In this document: piece by piece, positions 53,765 through 61,854 of the stretch
Numbering within the stretch: the first letter of the stretch is position 1
How the letters are laid out: every line of letters begins with the position of its first letter
NCBI RefSeq assembly: GCF_011059185.1
Contig: NZ_JAALFE010000020.1
Location: 1-64,000 of the forward strand
Source of the DNA: Paragemmobacter kunshanensis
GTDB lineage: Bacteria > Pseudomonadota > Alphaproteobacteria > Rhodobacterales > Rhodobacteraceae
DNA length: 64,000 nucleotides
Direction of reading: 5' to 3'
Made by a program: the position numbers and the translations under genes
The notes under the pieces: model-generated
Databases searched by the model: none
What the model was told of the DNA's origin: nothing
Seen by the model: only the letters and a program-made list of their open reading frames with translations

Positions 53765-53782
53765 TCCCGCCAAGGGGCCAAG

Positions 53783-53810
53783 GGGGGCGCGGCCCGCATG
53801 CCGCGCCCCC
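53783..53810 (+). terminator. Hairpin between dctP and dctQ
   Basis: A perfect 11-bp stem (GGGGGCGCGGC / GCCGCGCCCCC) with a 6-nt loop starts 18 bp after the dctP stop. No T-run. As in other binding-protein operons it likely stabilises dctP mRNA or partially terminates; I recall a stem-loop at the same place in R. capsulatus. Confidence 0.65.
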
Positions 53811-53863
53811 GTTCTGCCTTTCGTTCCGAAACATCCCCCCATCCGAACCCAGCGAGGTGTGCC

Positions 53864-54493
53864 ATGCTGCGCCTTCTCGACCGGCTGGAAGAGATCCTGA
53901 TCGCCGCGCTGATTGCCGTGGCGACGGGCCTGATCTTCCTCTCCGTCACCCACCGCTTTGCCATCGGCTTCGCCGCGGATCTCGTCGCCTTCGGGCGCGG
54001 CGCCGAGATGGAGGCGCTGACGGCCTTTGCACGGTCCCTCTTCAAGTCGATCAATGCGCTCAAGATGACCTGGGCGCAGGAGGCCTGCATCTATCTCTTT
54101 GTCTGGATGGCGAAATTCGGCGCGGCCTATGGCGTGCGCACCGGCATCCATGTGGGCGTGGACATCCTGGCCGAACGCCTGCAGGGCCGCGCCCGCAAGA
54201 CGATCACCATCATCGCCATGTCCGGCGGCATCGTCTTCACCGCGATCATCACCTGGATCGGCACCGATTTCGTCTGGCATGTCCGCAACGGCGGCCAGAC
54301 CTCGCCGGATCTCGAGATGCCGATGTGGATCATCTACCTCGCCGTGCCGCTGGGATCGGCGCTGATGTGCTTCCGCTTCATCCAGGCGCTCCATCGCTAT
54401 CTGACCACGGGCGAGATTGCCCATCACGATCACGGCGCCGTCGATGGCCTCGATGACGAGGCCGAGGATCTTGCCAAGGGGGGCCACGCATGA
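53864..54493 (+). CDS. dctQ: TRAP transporter small membrane subunit
   Basis: 209 aa with four predicted helices (about 9-30, 70-90, 115-135, 150-170). The conserved TWAQEACIYLFVWMAKFGAAYGVRTGIHVGVD block near 68-99 identifies DctQ. A non-hydrophobic insertion near 40-60 and an acidic/histidine tail (HHDHGAVDGLDDEAED) are noticeable. ATG 53864 is used; the in-frame upstream extension overlaps the hairpin gap. Overlaps dctM by ATGA. Confidence 0.92.
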   Translation: MLRLLDRLEEILIAALIAVATGLIFLSVTHRFAIGFAADLVAFGRGAEMEALTAFARSLFKSINALKMTWAQEACIYLFVWMAKFGAAYGVRTGIHVGVDILAERLQGRARKTITIIAMSGGIVFTAIITWIGTDFVWHVRNGGQTSPDLEMPMWIIYLAVPLGSALMCFRFIQALHRYLTTGEIAHHDHGAVDGLDDEAEDLAKGGHA

Positions 54494-55812
54494 CCGCCAT
54501 CATCATCTTCCTGATCCTCGCGCTCCTGCTGATCACCGGCATGCCGGTCTCCATCGCGCTGGGGCTGACGGTCTTCACCTTCCTCTTCACGCTTTCCGAT
54601 GTGCCGATGGATGCCATCGCGCTGAAGCTTTTCACCGGGATCGAGAAGTTCGAGATCATGGCGATCCCCTTCTTCATCCTTGCCGGGAACTTCCTCACCC
54701 ATGGCGGCGTGGCGCGGCGGATGATCCGGTTTGCTTCCTCCATGGTGGGGCACTGGTATGGCGGGCTGGGGCTGGCCTCGGTCCTGTCCTGCGCGCTTTT
54801 CGCCGCGATCTCGGGCTCCAGCCCGGCCACGGTGATGGCGGTGGGTTCCATCCTGCTGCCGGCCATGGTGCGGCAGGGCTACCCGGCCCAGTTCGGCGTG
54901 GGCACCATCACCAGTTCCGGCGGCCTCGGCATCCTCATCCCGCCCTCCATCGTGATGGTGATGTATGCGGTGGCCACCAGCGGCATGGTCGTGCAGGGGC
55001 CGAACGGCGATCCCGTCATGTCCGCCTCCATCGGCGACCTGTTCATCGCGGGCGTCGTGCCGGGGCTGATCCTTGCCATGATGCTGGCCGGGACCACCAC
55101 CTTCCGCGCCTGGCGCAATGATTATCCCCGTCAACCCCGCGCCTCCTTTGGCACGCGCTGGCAGGCCTTCCGCGAAAGCATCTGGGGGTTGATGCTGATC
55201 GTCATCATCATGGGCGGCATCTATGGCGGCATCTTCACGCCCACCGAGGCCGCCGCCGTATCCGCCGTCTATGCCTTCATCGTGGCGGTCTGGGTCTACA
55301 AGGACATCAAGCTGTCCGAAGTGCCGAAGGTCCTGCTTTCTTCGGCCGCCATGTCGGCGATGCTGCTTTACATCATCACCAATGCGGTGATGTTCGCCTT
55401 CATCCTGACCTCGGAACAGATCCCGCAGACGCTTTCGGAATGGATCGTCTCGCTGGGTCTCGGCAAGGTGGGCTTCCTGCTGGTCGTCAATGTGCTGCTT
55501 CTGCTGATCGGCATGGTGATGGAACCCTCGGCCATCGTGCTGATCATGGCCCCGATCCTTTATCCCGTCGCCATGGCGCTGGGGGTGGATCCGGTCCATT
55601 TCGGCATCATGCTGGTGGTGAACATGGAAATCGGGCTCTGCACGCCACCTGTCGGCCTCAACCTCTATGTGGCCTCGTCCCTGTCCCGCCTTGGCCTGAC
55701 AGAGGTGACCCGCGCCACCTGGCCCTGGCTGCTGACGATGCTCACCTTCCTGATGCTGATCACCTACATCCCCGAGATCACGCTCTTCCTGCCGCGCCTT
55801 CTGGGGATGTGA
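54490..55812 (+). CDS. dctM: TRAP transporter large membrane subunit
   Basis: 440 aa, 11-12 helices, Na+-coupled secondary transporter component. Marker segments: FILAGNFLTHGGVARRMI near 57-74, ISGSSPATVMAVGSILLPAM near 102-121, GTITSSGGLGILIPPSIVMVMY near 138-159 and EIGLCTPPVGLNLYV near 379. Works with DctP and DctQ for high-affinity dicarboxylate uptake. Ends at a strong hairpin. Confidence 0.95.
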   Translation: MTAIIIFLILALLLITGMPVSIALGLTVFTFLFTLSDVPMDAIALKLFTGIEKFEIMAIPFFILAGNFLTHGGVARRMIRFASSMVGHWYGGLGLASVLSCALFAAISGSSPATVMAVGSILLPAMVRQGYPAQFGVGTITSSGGLGILIPPSIVMVMYAVATSGMVVQGPNGDPVMSASIGDLFIAGVVPGLILAMMLAGTTTFRAWRNDYPRQPRASFGTRWQAFRESIWGLMLIVIIMGGIYGGIFTPTEAAAVSAVYAFIVAVWVYKDIKLSEVPKVLLSSAAMSAMLLYIITNAVMFAFILTSEQIPQTLSEWIVSLGLGKVGFLLVVNVLLLLIGMVMEPSAIVLIMAPILYPVAMALGVDPVHFGIMLVVNMEIGLCTPPVGLNLYVASSLSRLGLTEVTRATWPWLLTMLTFLMLITYIPEITLFLPRLLGM

Positions 55813-55828
55813 GGGGGAGAGACAGGAA

Positions 55829-55859
55829 GCGGGGCCGCGCGGGATCCGCGCGGCCCCGC
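55829..55859. terminator. Bidirectional hairpin between dctM and the ribokinase gene
   Basis: A perfect 14-bp stem (GCGGGGCCGCGCGG / CCGCGCGGCCCCGC) with a 3-nt loop lies between two convergent stops. No T-run on either side, but stem strength and position support a transcript end for both genes. Confidence 0.65.
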
Positions 55860-55863
55860 CTGC

Positions 55864-56736
55864 TCACGCGCCCTGCCCCTCCACATGCCGCGCCGCCGCG
55901 TCCGAGGCGATGCGGCACGCCTCCTCCAGCGACCGTCCCGCGGCAAGGGCCGCGGCCAGCGTGCCCGTCAGGCAATCCCCCGCGCCATGGGTGCTTGCGA
56001 CCCGCACCTTGCGGGCGGGAACCCGGATCTCCCCCGCCGCGGATGCGCAGGCCGCCAGCCCCGCCCCCCCTGCCGTCACCACCGCGCTATCGAACCGCGC
56101 CGCCAGTTGCCGCGCCGCCGCCTGCGCCGTGTCCAGGTCGCAAACCGCCCCGGCCCCGAACATCTCGGCCTCGACGGCATTCACCACCAGCACATCCACC
56201 ACCGCCTGCAGCGCCGCCGGGATCGCCCGCGCCGGGGCGGCATTCAGGATGACCGTCACCCCCCGCGCCCGCGCGGCCCTGGCCGCCGCGATGTTCATCT
56301 CCTCGGCAATCTCGTTCTGCAGGACCAGGGCGCGCACGCCCTCCCACAAGGCCGGATCCTCGACCCCGGCCGGATCCAGCGCCAGGTTGGCCCCTGAAAC
56401 GATGGTGGCGGCATAGTCACCCGCCCGGTCCTGGATTGCCACGCTCATGCCCGATCCCACATCCGGCAGCACCGCGACGAAGCGGCGATCCACCCCGCCC
56501 CGATCCAGCGCCGCCAGCAGGAACCGGCCGAAATCATCCGCGCCCACCGCCCCGAAGATCCGCGCCCCGGCCCCCGCCGCCCGCGCCGCCACGGCCTGAT
56601 TGCCGCCCTTTCCGCCAAACTTCGGATACCAGCGATGCCCGACCGCCGTTTCATCGACCCGCGGCAGATGATCCGCCTCGACCATGATGTCATGGTGCAG
56701 CGAACCGACGACCAGAACCACCGGCCCCTCAGACAT
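55864..56736 (-). CDS. rbsK: Ribokinase (PfkB family)
   Basis: 290 aa. N-terminal VVVGSLHHDIMVEADHLPRVDE-like strand, substrate motif KFGGKGGNQAVAAARAAG region near 38-55 (GGKGGNQA), and the PfkB C-terminal signature STHGAGDCLTGTLAAAL near 250 with the catalytic Asp. Phosphorylates ribose or a related sugar with ATP in the cytosol. No sugar transporter lies beside it, so the substrate may be ribose from nucleoside turnover. Confidence 0.88.
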   Translation of the reverse strand: MSEGPVVLVVGSLHHDIMVEADHLPRVDETAVGHRWYPKFGGKGGNQAVAARAAGAGARIFGAVGADDFGRFLLAALDRGGVDRRFVAVLPDVGSGMSVAIQDRAGDYAATIVSGANLALDPAGVEDPALWEGVRALVLQNEIAEEMNIAAARAARARGVTVILNAAPARAIPAALQAVVDVLVVNAVEAEMFGAGAVCDLDTAQAAARQLAARFDSAVVTAGGAGLAACASAAGEIRVPARKVRVASTHGAGDCLTGTLAAALAAGRSLEEACRIASDAAARHVEGQGA

Positions 56737-56841
56737 TCCCCCGCTCCTTCCCGCCCCGACACATGCCTTCCCGGCCCGCCGACGATGCCGGGGTTAGACC
56801 CCACAGGCAAGCGCTGCCATCCTTCCCCGCCCGTCGGAAGA

Positions 56842-57087
56842 TCAGCGCCGCCCCCGCCCGATCATCGCGCGGATGTCCAGCACCGGGAAGGTCTGGCGGA
56901 TCTCATGCGCCCAGGAAAACACCATCCAGGCATCGGGATCCTCGGGATCGAAGCCATAGTCGATCTGGGCGATCTGCTCTGGTGACATGCGCAGGACATA
57001 GGCCAGCAGATGATACTGCTCTTCCCAGGCCTCGGCATCCTGATTGGTGAACAGGCCCGGGCGCGGCTGCGGTTCAGGGTCGATCAT
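56842..57087 (-). CDS. Small protein of unknown function
   Basis: 81 aa, soluble, acidic, with many aromatic residues (AWEEQYHLLAYVLRMSPEQIAQIDYGFDPEDPDAWMVFSW in pieces) and a basic end. GGAGG lies 7 nt before ATG 57087, which rejects the longer open frame. I do not recognise a family. It follows the ribokinase gene's promoter side on the same strand and is divergent from the secreted protein at 57307. Confidence 0.7.
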   Translation of the reverse strand: MIDPEPQPRPGLFTNQDAEAWEEQYHLLAYVLRMSPEQIAQIDYGFDPEDPDAWMVFSWAHEIRQTFPVLDIRAMIGRGRR

Positions 57088-57236
57088 GGCTGCACCCTCC
57101 TTTCCTCTGTCGGGCCTGTCGCCAGGGCGGGCCATTTGCCCCTTTGCCTTGCCGATCCGGGCCACCGGCCCGGCACCGCAAACCGGCCTGCCCGCTTGAC
57201 CGGTGCGCGAACCGCCGTCCATAGTTGCTTAACAAA

Positions 57237-57246
57237 TGTATATACA
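57237..57246. promoter_or_regulatory. TGTATATACA palindrome in a divergent promoter region
   Basis: A perfect 10-bp palindrome, rare in this GC-rich sequence, lies 60 bp before the 57307 start and 150 bp before the 57087 start. A TTGACC at 57196-57201 could be a -35 element for the plus-strand gene. It may be an operator or an AT-rich promoter core. Confidence 0.35.
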
Positions 57247-57306
57247 CCTTCAGGTCAGGCAACCCAGCATGACCAGGACCATCGACGCGCGACCCCGGAG
57301 GAAACC

Positions 57307-57867
57307 TTGCACCTGAACCGCCTTGCCCCCCTTGTCCTTGCCGTCCTGCCTGCCCTGTCTGCCCCCGCCCCTGCCCAGACCCTGCCCAGCCCGGAAAGCC
57401 TGCTCGCCGGGGCCAGCGAACAGGGCGCGCTGATGGACAAGTATCGCGAGATCCTGCGCAATCCCGATGCCGACATCCGCCATTCGGCCTTCATCCAGCT
57501 GGCCGTGGTCGAAGATCCGCTGATCCGCCAGATGGCCTATGACGAGGCCTTTTCCGCCTCCGATGCCACCCTGCGCGCCCTTGCCCTGCGCTACAGCCTG
57601 TTCGATCGCGAAAGCATCATCGTGCAATATCCGGGCAGCGAACTGCCGCCCGACGCCTATCGCCTTGTCGAACGGAACTACAGCACCGGCGAATTCGTCG
57701 CCCGCTCCGGCAACACGCGACCGGGCCGCGTGCAGGGGCTGCAGGTGATGATCGAATACAACCGCTGCATGCTGGAACTGGCCCTGAACGACGATGACAT
57801 GCTGGTCGGTGAACAGATCTGCGCCGAACAGCGCATCCCGATCCAGGTCGATCTGCGCGGGATGTGA
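57307..57867 (+). CDS. Secreted protein of unknown function (TTG start)
   Basis: 186 aa from a TTG codon. GGAGGA lies 5 nt upstream (57296-57301) and the TTG opens a good signal peptide (HLNRLAPLVLAVLPALSAPAPAQ, cleavage near 23), while the longer frame upstream is unlike a protein. The mature part has an alpha-helical HEAT-like stretch (MDKYREILRNPDADIRHSAFIQLAVVEDPLIRQMAYDEAF in pieces) and a C-terminal domain with two Cys. Convergent with the protease operon at 57890-60830 and possibly related to it. Confidence 0.78.
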   Translation: MHLNRLAPLVLAVLPALSAPAPAQTLPSPESLLAGASEQGALMDKYREILRNPDADIRHSAFIQLAVVEDPLIRQMAYDEAFSASDATLRALALRYSLFDRESIIVQYPGSELPPDAYRLVERNYSTGEFVARSGNTRPGRVQGLQVMIEYNRCMLELALNDDDMLVGEQICAEQRIPIQVDLRGM

Positions 57868-57889
57868 CACCCCGCCCGGATCGCGGCCG

Positions 57890-58984
57890 TCACTCGCCGT
57901 TGATCTCGATCCGTCCCAGGCTGATCGTGCCGTCCGCGCCCCATCCGCTATGGATCAGCACGCGCACCCGCCGCGCCCGCCGCGGCAGGCCAAGATCGAT
58001 CGTCTGCGCCTCATGCTCCTTGCTCAGCACCGCGTTTGCAAAGGATTGCCAGGATCTCTCGCCCTCGGCATCGCGGCTGAGGAATACCTCCACCTCGCGC
58101 GGATGCGCCTCCGGCGCCCCCGGCGCGCGCAGGAAGGTCAGTGCCGAAACCCGCCCCACTGCCTCGCCCTGCAAGGCCAGCACGATCTCCACGGGCCATT
58201 CCACCGGTACGGCATGCCACTCGCCCCCGGCGTCGCGCGGCAGGGTCAGGTTCTCGGCCACCAGACCGGGCCCAAGCGGGCGGGCCGTGCTGCGCTCGAC
58301 CCGGGCATTGCTTGCAGGCAGCGCGGGCGGCGGCGGTTCGGGCTGTTCCACCACGGCCCGGCTCCGCCAATCCGCAAGATAGACGGCATAGGGCCAGGGA
58401 ATTGCCGATGGCAGGCCGTCGGCGGCGCCCTGCGTCTGCACGATCCCGACCGGCACCTCCCCGATCATCAAGAGCGCCCCGCTATCGCCCGGCTGCACCG
58501 ACCACGGCGCCTGGCGGCTATCCTGCACTTCGCGGAAGGTGATCTTGTCCTTGCTCTGGAAGACCAGTTCGACATCACGGAAAAGCGTCTCGCCGCTGGC
58601 AAGGATCACCCGCATCTTCATCTTGCCGCCCGCGGCCAGAACCGCAGCCATGGCGTCGCCATGCGGCACAAGCGGCGTGCCGCAGGCACGCGTCACCGCC
58701 CCGTCGACGGTGAGCAGCGAAAGATCATGCCCGAGGTCAAGCGTGCGCTCGGCCCAGCCATCCAGCAGCACCTCTTCCCGCAGGAACAGGCTGCCAAAGC
58801 CGTTGCCCGCGTCGATCACATGCTGCGGCGTCAGGGCAAAGCAGGTTCCGCCATCATGGAACAGCACGGCCTGGCCGACCTCGGCCCCTGCCGTGACATG
58901 GGCCTGATCCGCCGCCGCATCCGCGGCCAGTGCAAGGATCGCGAAACATCCCGCCGCCATCATCGGGAACCGCCGCCGCCCCAT
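57890..58984 (-). CDS. Secreted trypsin-like serine protease with C-terminal beta domain
   Basis: 364 aa. Signal peptide about 1-25. The chymotrypsin-fold triad is visible in order: His55 in LTPQHVI, Asp87 in LGHDLSLL and Ser168 in QPGDSGALL. After a proline-rich linker (about 227-240) the last 110 residues form a beta domain ending RRVRVLIHSGWGADGTISLGRIEI, resembling a discoidin/F5-8C-like carbohydrate-binding fold. Not DegP-like: no PDZ domain. It overlaps the upstream membrane-protein gene by ATGA, so the two products probably act together in the envelope. Confidence 0.75.
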   Translation of the reverse strand: MGRRRFPMMAAGCFAILALAADAAADQAHVTAGAEVGQAVLFHDGGTCFALTPQHVIDAGNGFGSLFLREEVLLDGWAERTLDLGHDLSLLTVDGAVTRACGTPLVPHGDAMAAVLAAGGKMKMRVILASGETLFRDVELVFQSKDKITFREVQDSRQAPWSVQPGDSGALLMIGEVPVGIVQTQGAADGLPSAIPWPYAVYLADWRSRAVVEQPEPPPPALPASNARVERSTARPLGPGLVAENLTLPRDAGGEWHAVPVEWPVEIVLALQGEAVGRVSALTFLRAPGAPEAHPREVEVFLSRDAEGERSWQSFANAVLSKEHEAQTIDLGLPRRARRVRVLIHSGWGADGTISLGRIEINGE

Positions 58985-60147
58985 CAGCCACCTCTCTTTC
59001 TCAGGGCAAGGAAAAGACCGGCAAACCCCAGGAACAGGGTGATCGCCCCTGACAGGACAAGAAGCAGCGGATCGTTCCTTATGCGGCTGGTCCAGTCCGG
59101 CGCCAGTTCGAACCGCGTGCCCAGCCTGTCCACCCTGATCCGCTGGGCTGGTCCCGCATAGACGACCTCGAACCCCCGCCCCCCGCCATCCGCGGGCCAG
59201 AGGATCACCCCATGCATCGGCCCCGACGCCTCGCAACTCTCGCTCGAGACAAACCCCACAAGGACAAGACCCCGGCAGAGCGCCTGCCCGATACGGGATC
59301 GCGGCCCCGGCATCTCGGGCGACATCACATCGCCCGGCACGATCTCGGCCCGCGACACCTCGAACCGCGGCGCCCCACCCCGCGCGGCCATGTATCCCGC
59401 CGCGCTGCCGCCCAATGTCATGCCCGGATTGCCGCTTTCCGGGGCAAAGCCGATATAGGCCTCGCCCAGAAAGACCAGCGGCGCCTGCAGCGTGCTGTTC
59501 TCCCAGGTGATGCGGACAGTGCCGCCGAAGCTCCGCTCGCCGCTGCCATCGGCATAGGACCGCAGCCGCGACACTGCCCCCGCCCCCGGAGCGGCTGGCG
59601 TGATGACCGCCTCCAGACGGGTGGGGGTCAGACTGCGGATCGTGACGGCGCTCCCGTCGGCGGGCGTGAAGAAGGGCTCCTTCGGCAGCACCGTCACGCA
59701 ATCGGGCGCAGGTTGCGGCTCTGTCGCCGTGAAGGGCGGATCCTCGCAGACCCGCGCCCCGTCGACGCGCCAGCCATCATTGGGATTGGACCTGATCGCA
59801 AGAACGCGCACCACCTCGGTCCGGGCATGGATGACGAAACCGCTCTGATGCAGGCTGTAAACCACGAAAGCCCCGGCCAGCACCAGAAGGAAGGCCAGCA
59901 GGGCAACAAGCAGGCGTGGCCTGCGCAGCAAGCCTGCCAACGCCAACAGTTTTTCCAGAAGCCAGAGGAAGCGCCTCATCCCCCGCGCCCACCAGCGTCC
60001 GGCCTCCTCATCCCCCGCCCCCGGCATCCTCCGGGTTCCGCCCTTCGCTGCCTCGGTCCCTCCGTCCTTGGCCGCCCCGGTCCGTCCGCCCTTGGCACCA
60101 CCACGCCTGGCACCTCCCCCTCTGGCCTTGCCTGCGGGGGCCGTCAC
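58984..60147 (-). CDS. Membrane protein of unknown function
   Basis: 387 aa. The first 60 residues are rich in Gly, Ala, Lys and Arg, then one helix at about 78-102, a periplasmic domain of about 255 residues with several Cys, and a final helix at about 358-382 followed by a short basic tail. Topology is likely N-in/C-in. I recognise no domain. It is the middle gene of a three-gene overlapping operon with a secreted protein and a secreted protease. Confidence 0.75.
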   Translation of the reverse strand: MTAPAGKARGGGARRGGAKGGRTGAAKDGGTEAAKGGTRRMPGAGDEEAGRWWARGMRRFLWLLEKLLALAGLLRRPRLLVALLAFLLVLAGAFVVYSLHQSGFVIHARTEVVRVLAIRSNPNDGWRVDGARVCEDPPFTATEPQPAPDCVTVLPKEPFFTPADGSAVTIRSLTPTRLEAVITPAAPGAGAVSRLRSYADGSGERSFGGTVRITWENSTLQAPLVFLGEAYIGFAPESGNPGMTLGGSAAGYMAARGGAPRFEVSRAEIVPGDVMSPEMPGPRSRIGQALCRGLVLVGFVSSESCEASGPMHGVILWPADGGGRGFEVVYAGPAQRIRVDRLGTRFELAPDWTSRIRNDPLLLVLSGAITLFLGFAGLFLALRKRGG

Positions 60148-60830
60148 GGCAGCACGATCTTGAAGGTCGTCCTTTCCAGGGCGACACCGGACTGGCGCCG
60201 GAACACCGTGGCCGTCAACTCGCCAGAGCCTGCGGCGCTGACATCGCAGCGGAAATCGAACCCGGTCTGGCGCGGATCTGGCTGCCGGCGGCAGGGCTGC
60301 GGCTCAGCCGTGCCGATCATCAGATAGGCTTCATCGCTGCGCGCATTCAACAGAACGGTGAAATCCCGGATCTCACCGGGGCGCGGCTCGCCCCATGTCG
60401 ACAACAGGTAGACCGCCTCCCCCGCCACCGCCGCATCGCAACCGCCGGCAAAGCCGCGAATGGCCAGATCCCCGGGCGTGAACTTCCGCAACTCCGCCGC
60501 GCGCGAACTGGAAGCCGAGATGTCGAAGACCGTGATCGGATCGCCCGACGGTTCCCGCGATTCCGCCTGCATCCGATAATTCCGGATGCGGCTGGCGATC
60601 TCGATACAGACCGATGCCGGGGCCAGATCCCCCGTCAGGACAGAGACGACCGGATCCTCGACCGGCGCGCCCTCCACATTCAACCCGACGACAACCTGTC
60701 CCGAAACCGGCCAGACCGGATCCCATTCCTCGTAGTTCACTTCGAAATCCACGACCTGCTGGCCCAATGCAGCCTGCGCCCCGGAAAGGGCAAGCATGGC
60801 AGTCAGGGCAAGGGCAGCAGCGGTCCGCAT
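60144..60830 (-). CDS. Secreted protein of unknown function
   Basis: 228 aa with a signal peptide (cleavage near 20-24). The mature protein is beta-rich, with four or more Cys (SVCIEIASRIRNYRM, GGCDAAV, PCRRQPD, FRCDV) that could form disulfides. First gene of the operon with the membrane protein and protease. No family recognised. The ATG at 60830 lies very close to a possible CATAGT -10 at 60837-60842, so either the leader is very short or the promoter is elsewhere. Confidence 0.72.
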   Translation of the reverse strand: MRTAAALALTAMLALSGAQAALGQQVVDFEVNYEEWDPVWPVSGQVVVGLNVEGAPVEDPVVSVLTGDLAPASVCIEIASRIRNYRMQAESREPSGDPITVFDISASSSRAAELRKFTPGDLAIRGFAGGCDAAVAGEAVYLLSTWGEPRPGEIRDFTVLLNARSDEAYLMIGTAEPQPCRRQPDPRQTGFDFRCDVSAAGSGELTATVFRRQSGVALERTTFKIVLP

Positions 60831-61140
60831 CCCGAAACTATGCTTGACTTTATTTTGCGTGTCGAGAATTAACCCTTGCCGGACACACCGCCCGAACCGC
60901 TCCGCAGCATGGCCGTGAACGCAATCCGTTCTGGCAGAAACAGGGATGGCGGTGGACGCGGGACTGAAGTCGAACCTTCTCTGGTGATATCGCAGATTTC
61001 GGCCGCCAGAGGTCCGGAAAGGGCGGAAAGCGGACGGTCGGCCGAGCGGGAAACGACTGATCCCCTGCGTTGACCTGTGTCAAAGTGATATCCGACGCAG
61101 ACATTTACGATCCTGCTGTCGACTGAAGGCGGGGCTTTCC
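60831..61140. other. Divergent intergenic region
   Basis: 310 bp between the secreted-protein operon and the ABC ATPase gene. No convincing coding frame; two short plus frames here lack ribosome-binding sites. AT-rich patch at 60838-60872 with TTGACT (60844-60849), and an FNR-like box at 61070-61083. Base composition is less GC-rich than the neighbouring genes. Confidence 0.6.
61070..61083. promoter_or_regulatory. FNR/DNR-like box TTGAC-N4-GTCAA
   Basis: A perfect 5+4+5 inverted repeat (TTGAC-CTGT-GTCAA) matches the consensus of FNR/CRP-family regulators such as FnrL or Nnr/Dnr. It is 58 bp upstream of the GTG start of the ABC ATPase gene, compatible with activation near -40. No FNR-family gene is in the window. 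Confidence 0.55.
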
Positions 61141-61854
61141 GTGAACCAGGGTGAAGTGGTCATCGAAACGCGCGGACTGACCAAGACCTATCAAAACGGT
61201 CCGACGCCAGTTCATGCACTGCGCGGGGTAGACTTCACTGCACGGAGGGGCGAACTACTGGTGATCCTCGGGCAATCGGGATCGGGAAAATCCACCTTCC
61301 TGAACATTCTCGGCGGGATTGACCGGCCCAGCTCCGGCGCAGTCATCTTCGAGGGGCAGGATATCGCCGGTCTTGGCGATCAGGCGCTGACCCGCTATCG
61401 GCGCGATCATGTGGGTTTCGTCTTCCAGTTCTATAACCTCGTCCCCAGCCTGACCGCGCTTGAGAATGTCGCGCTGGTGACAGAGATCGCGGCCCGTCCC
61501 ATGCGTCCTGAAGAGGCGCTGGAAATCGTCGGGCTTTCCGCCCGCAGCGGCCATTTCCCGGCGCAGCTTTCCGGCGGCGAGCAGCAGCGGGTCGCCATCG
61601 CCCGTGCCATCGCCAAGCGCCCCGAACTTCTGTTCTGCGACGAACCGACCGGCGCGCTGGACAGCGCGACAGGCATCCTCGTCCTCGAGGCGCTGGAACA
61701 GGCCAACCGCAGCACGGGCGCCACTACGCTGATCATCACCCATAACGCCGCCATCCAACAGATCGCGGACCGGACCCTGCGATTTGCCGATGGCCGGATC
61801 GTGGACGAGGTGATGAACACCGAACGCAAGCGCCCGGATCAAGTGTCATGGTGA
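61141..61854 (+). CDS. ABC transporter ATP-binding protein (LolD/MacB/FtsE type)
   Basis: 237 aa from GTG 61141. Walker [13 protein letters not shown] near 44-55, Q-loop [18 protein letters not shown] near 98-115, signature [14 protein letters not shown] near 143, Walker [13 protein letters not shown] near 163 and H-loop IITHN near 200. The pattern fits MacB/LolD-type ATPases that drive mechanotransmission by FtsX-like permeases, as encoded next. Energises export or extraction of a lipoprotein, peptide or lipid rather than import. Overlaps the permease gene. Confidence 0.92.
   Translation: MNQGEVVIETRGLTKTYQNGPTPVHALRGVDFTARRGELLVILGQSGSGKSTFLNILGGIDRPSSGAVIFEGQDIAGLGDQALTRYRRDHVGFVFQFYNLVPSLTALENVALVTEIAARPMRPEEALEIVGLSARSGHFPAQLSGGEQQRVAIARAIAKRPELLFCDEPTGALDSATGILVLEALEQANRSTGATTLIITHNAAIQQIADRTLRFADGRIVDEVMNTERKRPDQVSW

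Noticed and set aside
60874-61073. Short plus-strand frame in the 60831-61140 gap
   Set aside because: No ribosome-binding site, Arg/Ser/Glu-rich composition and overlap with the FNR-like box.
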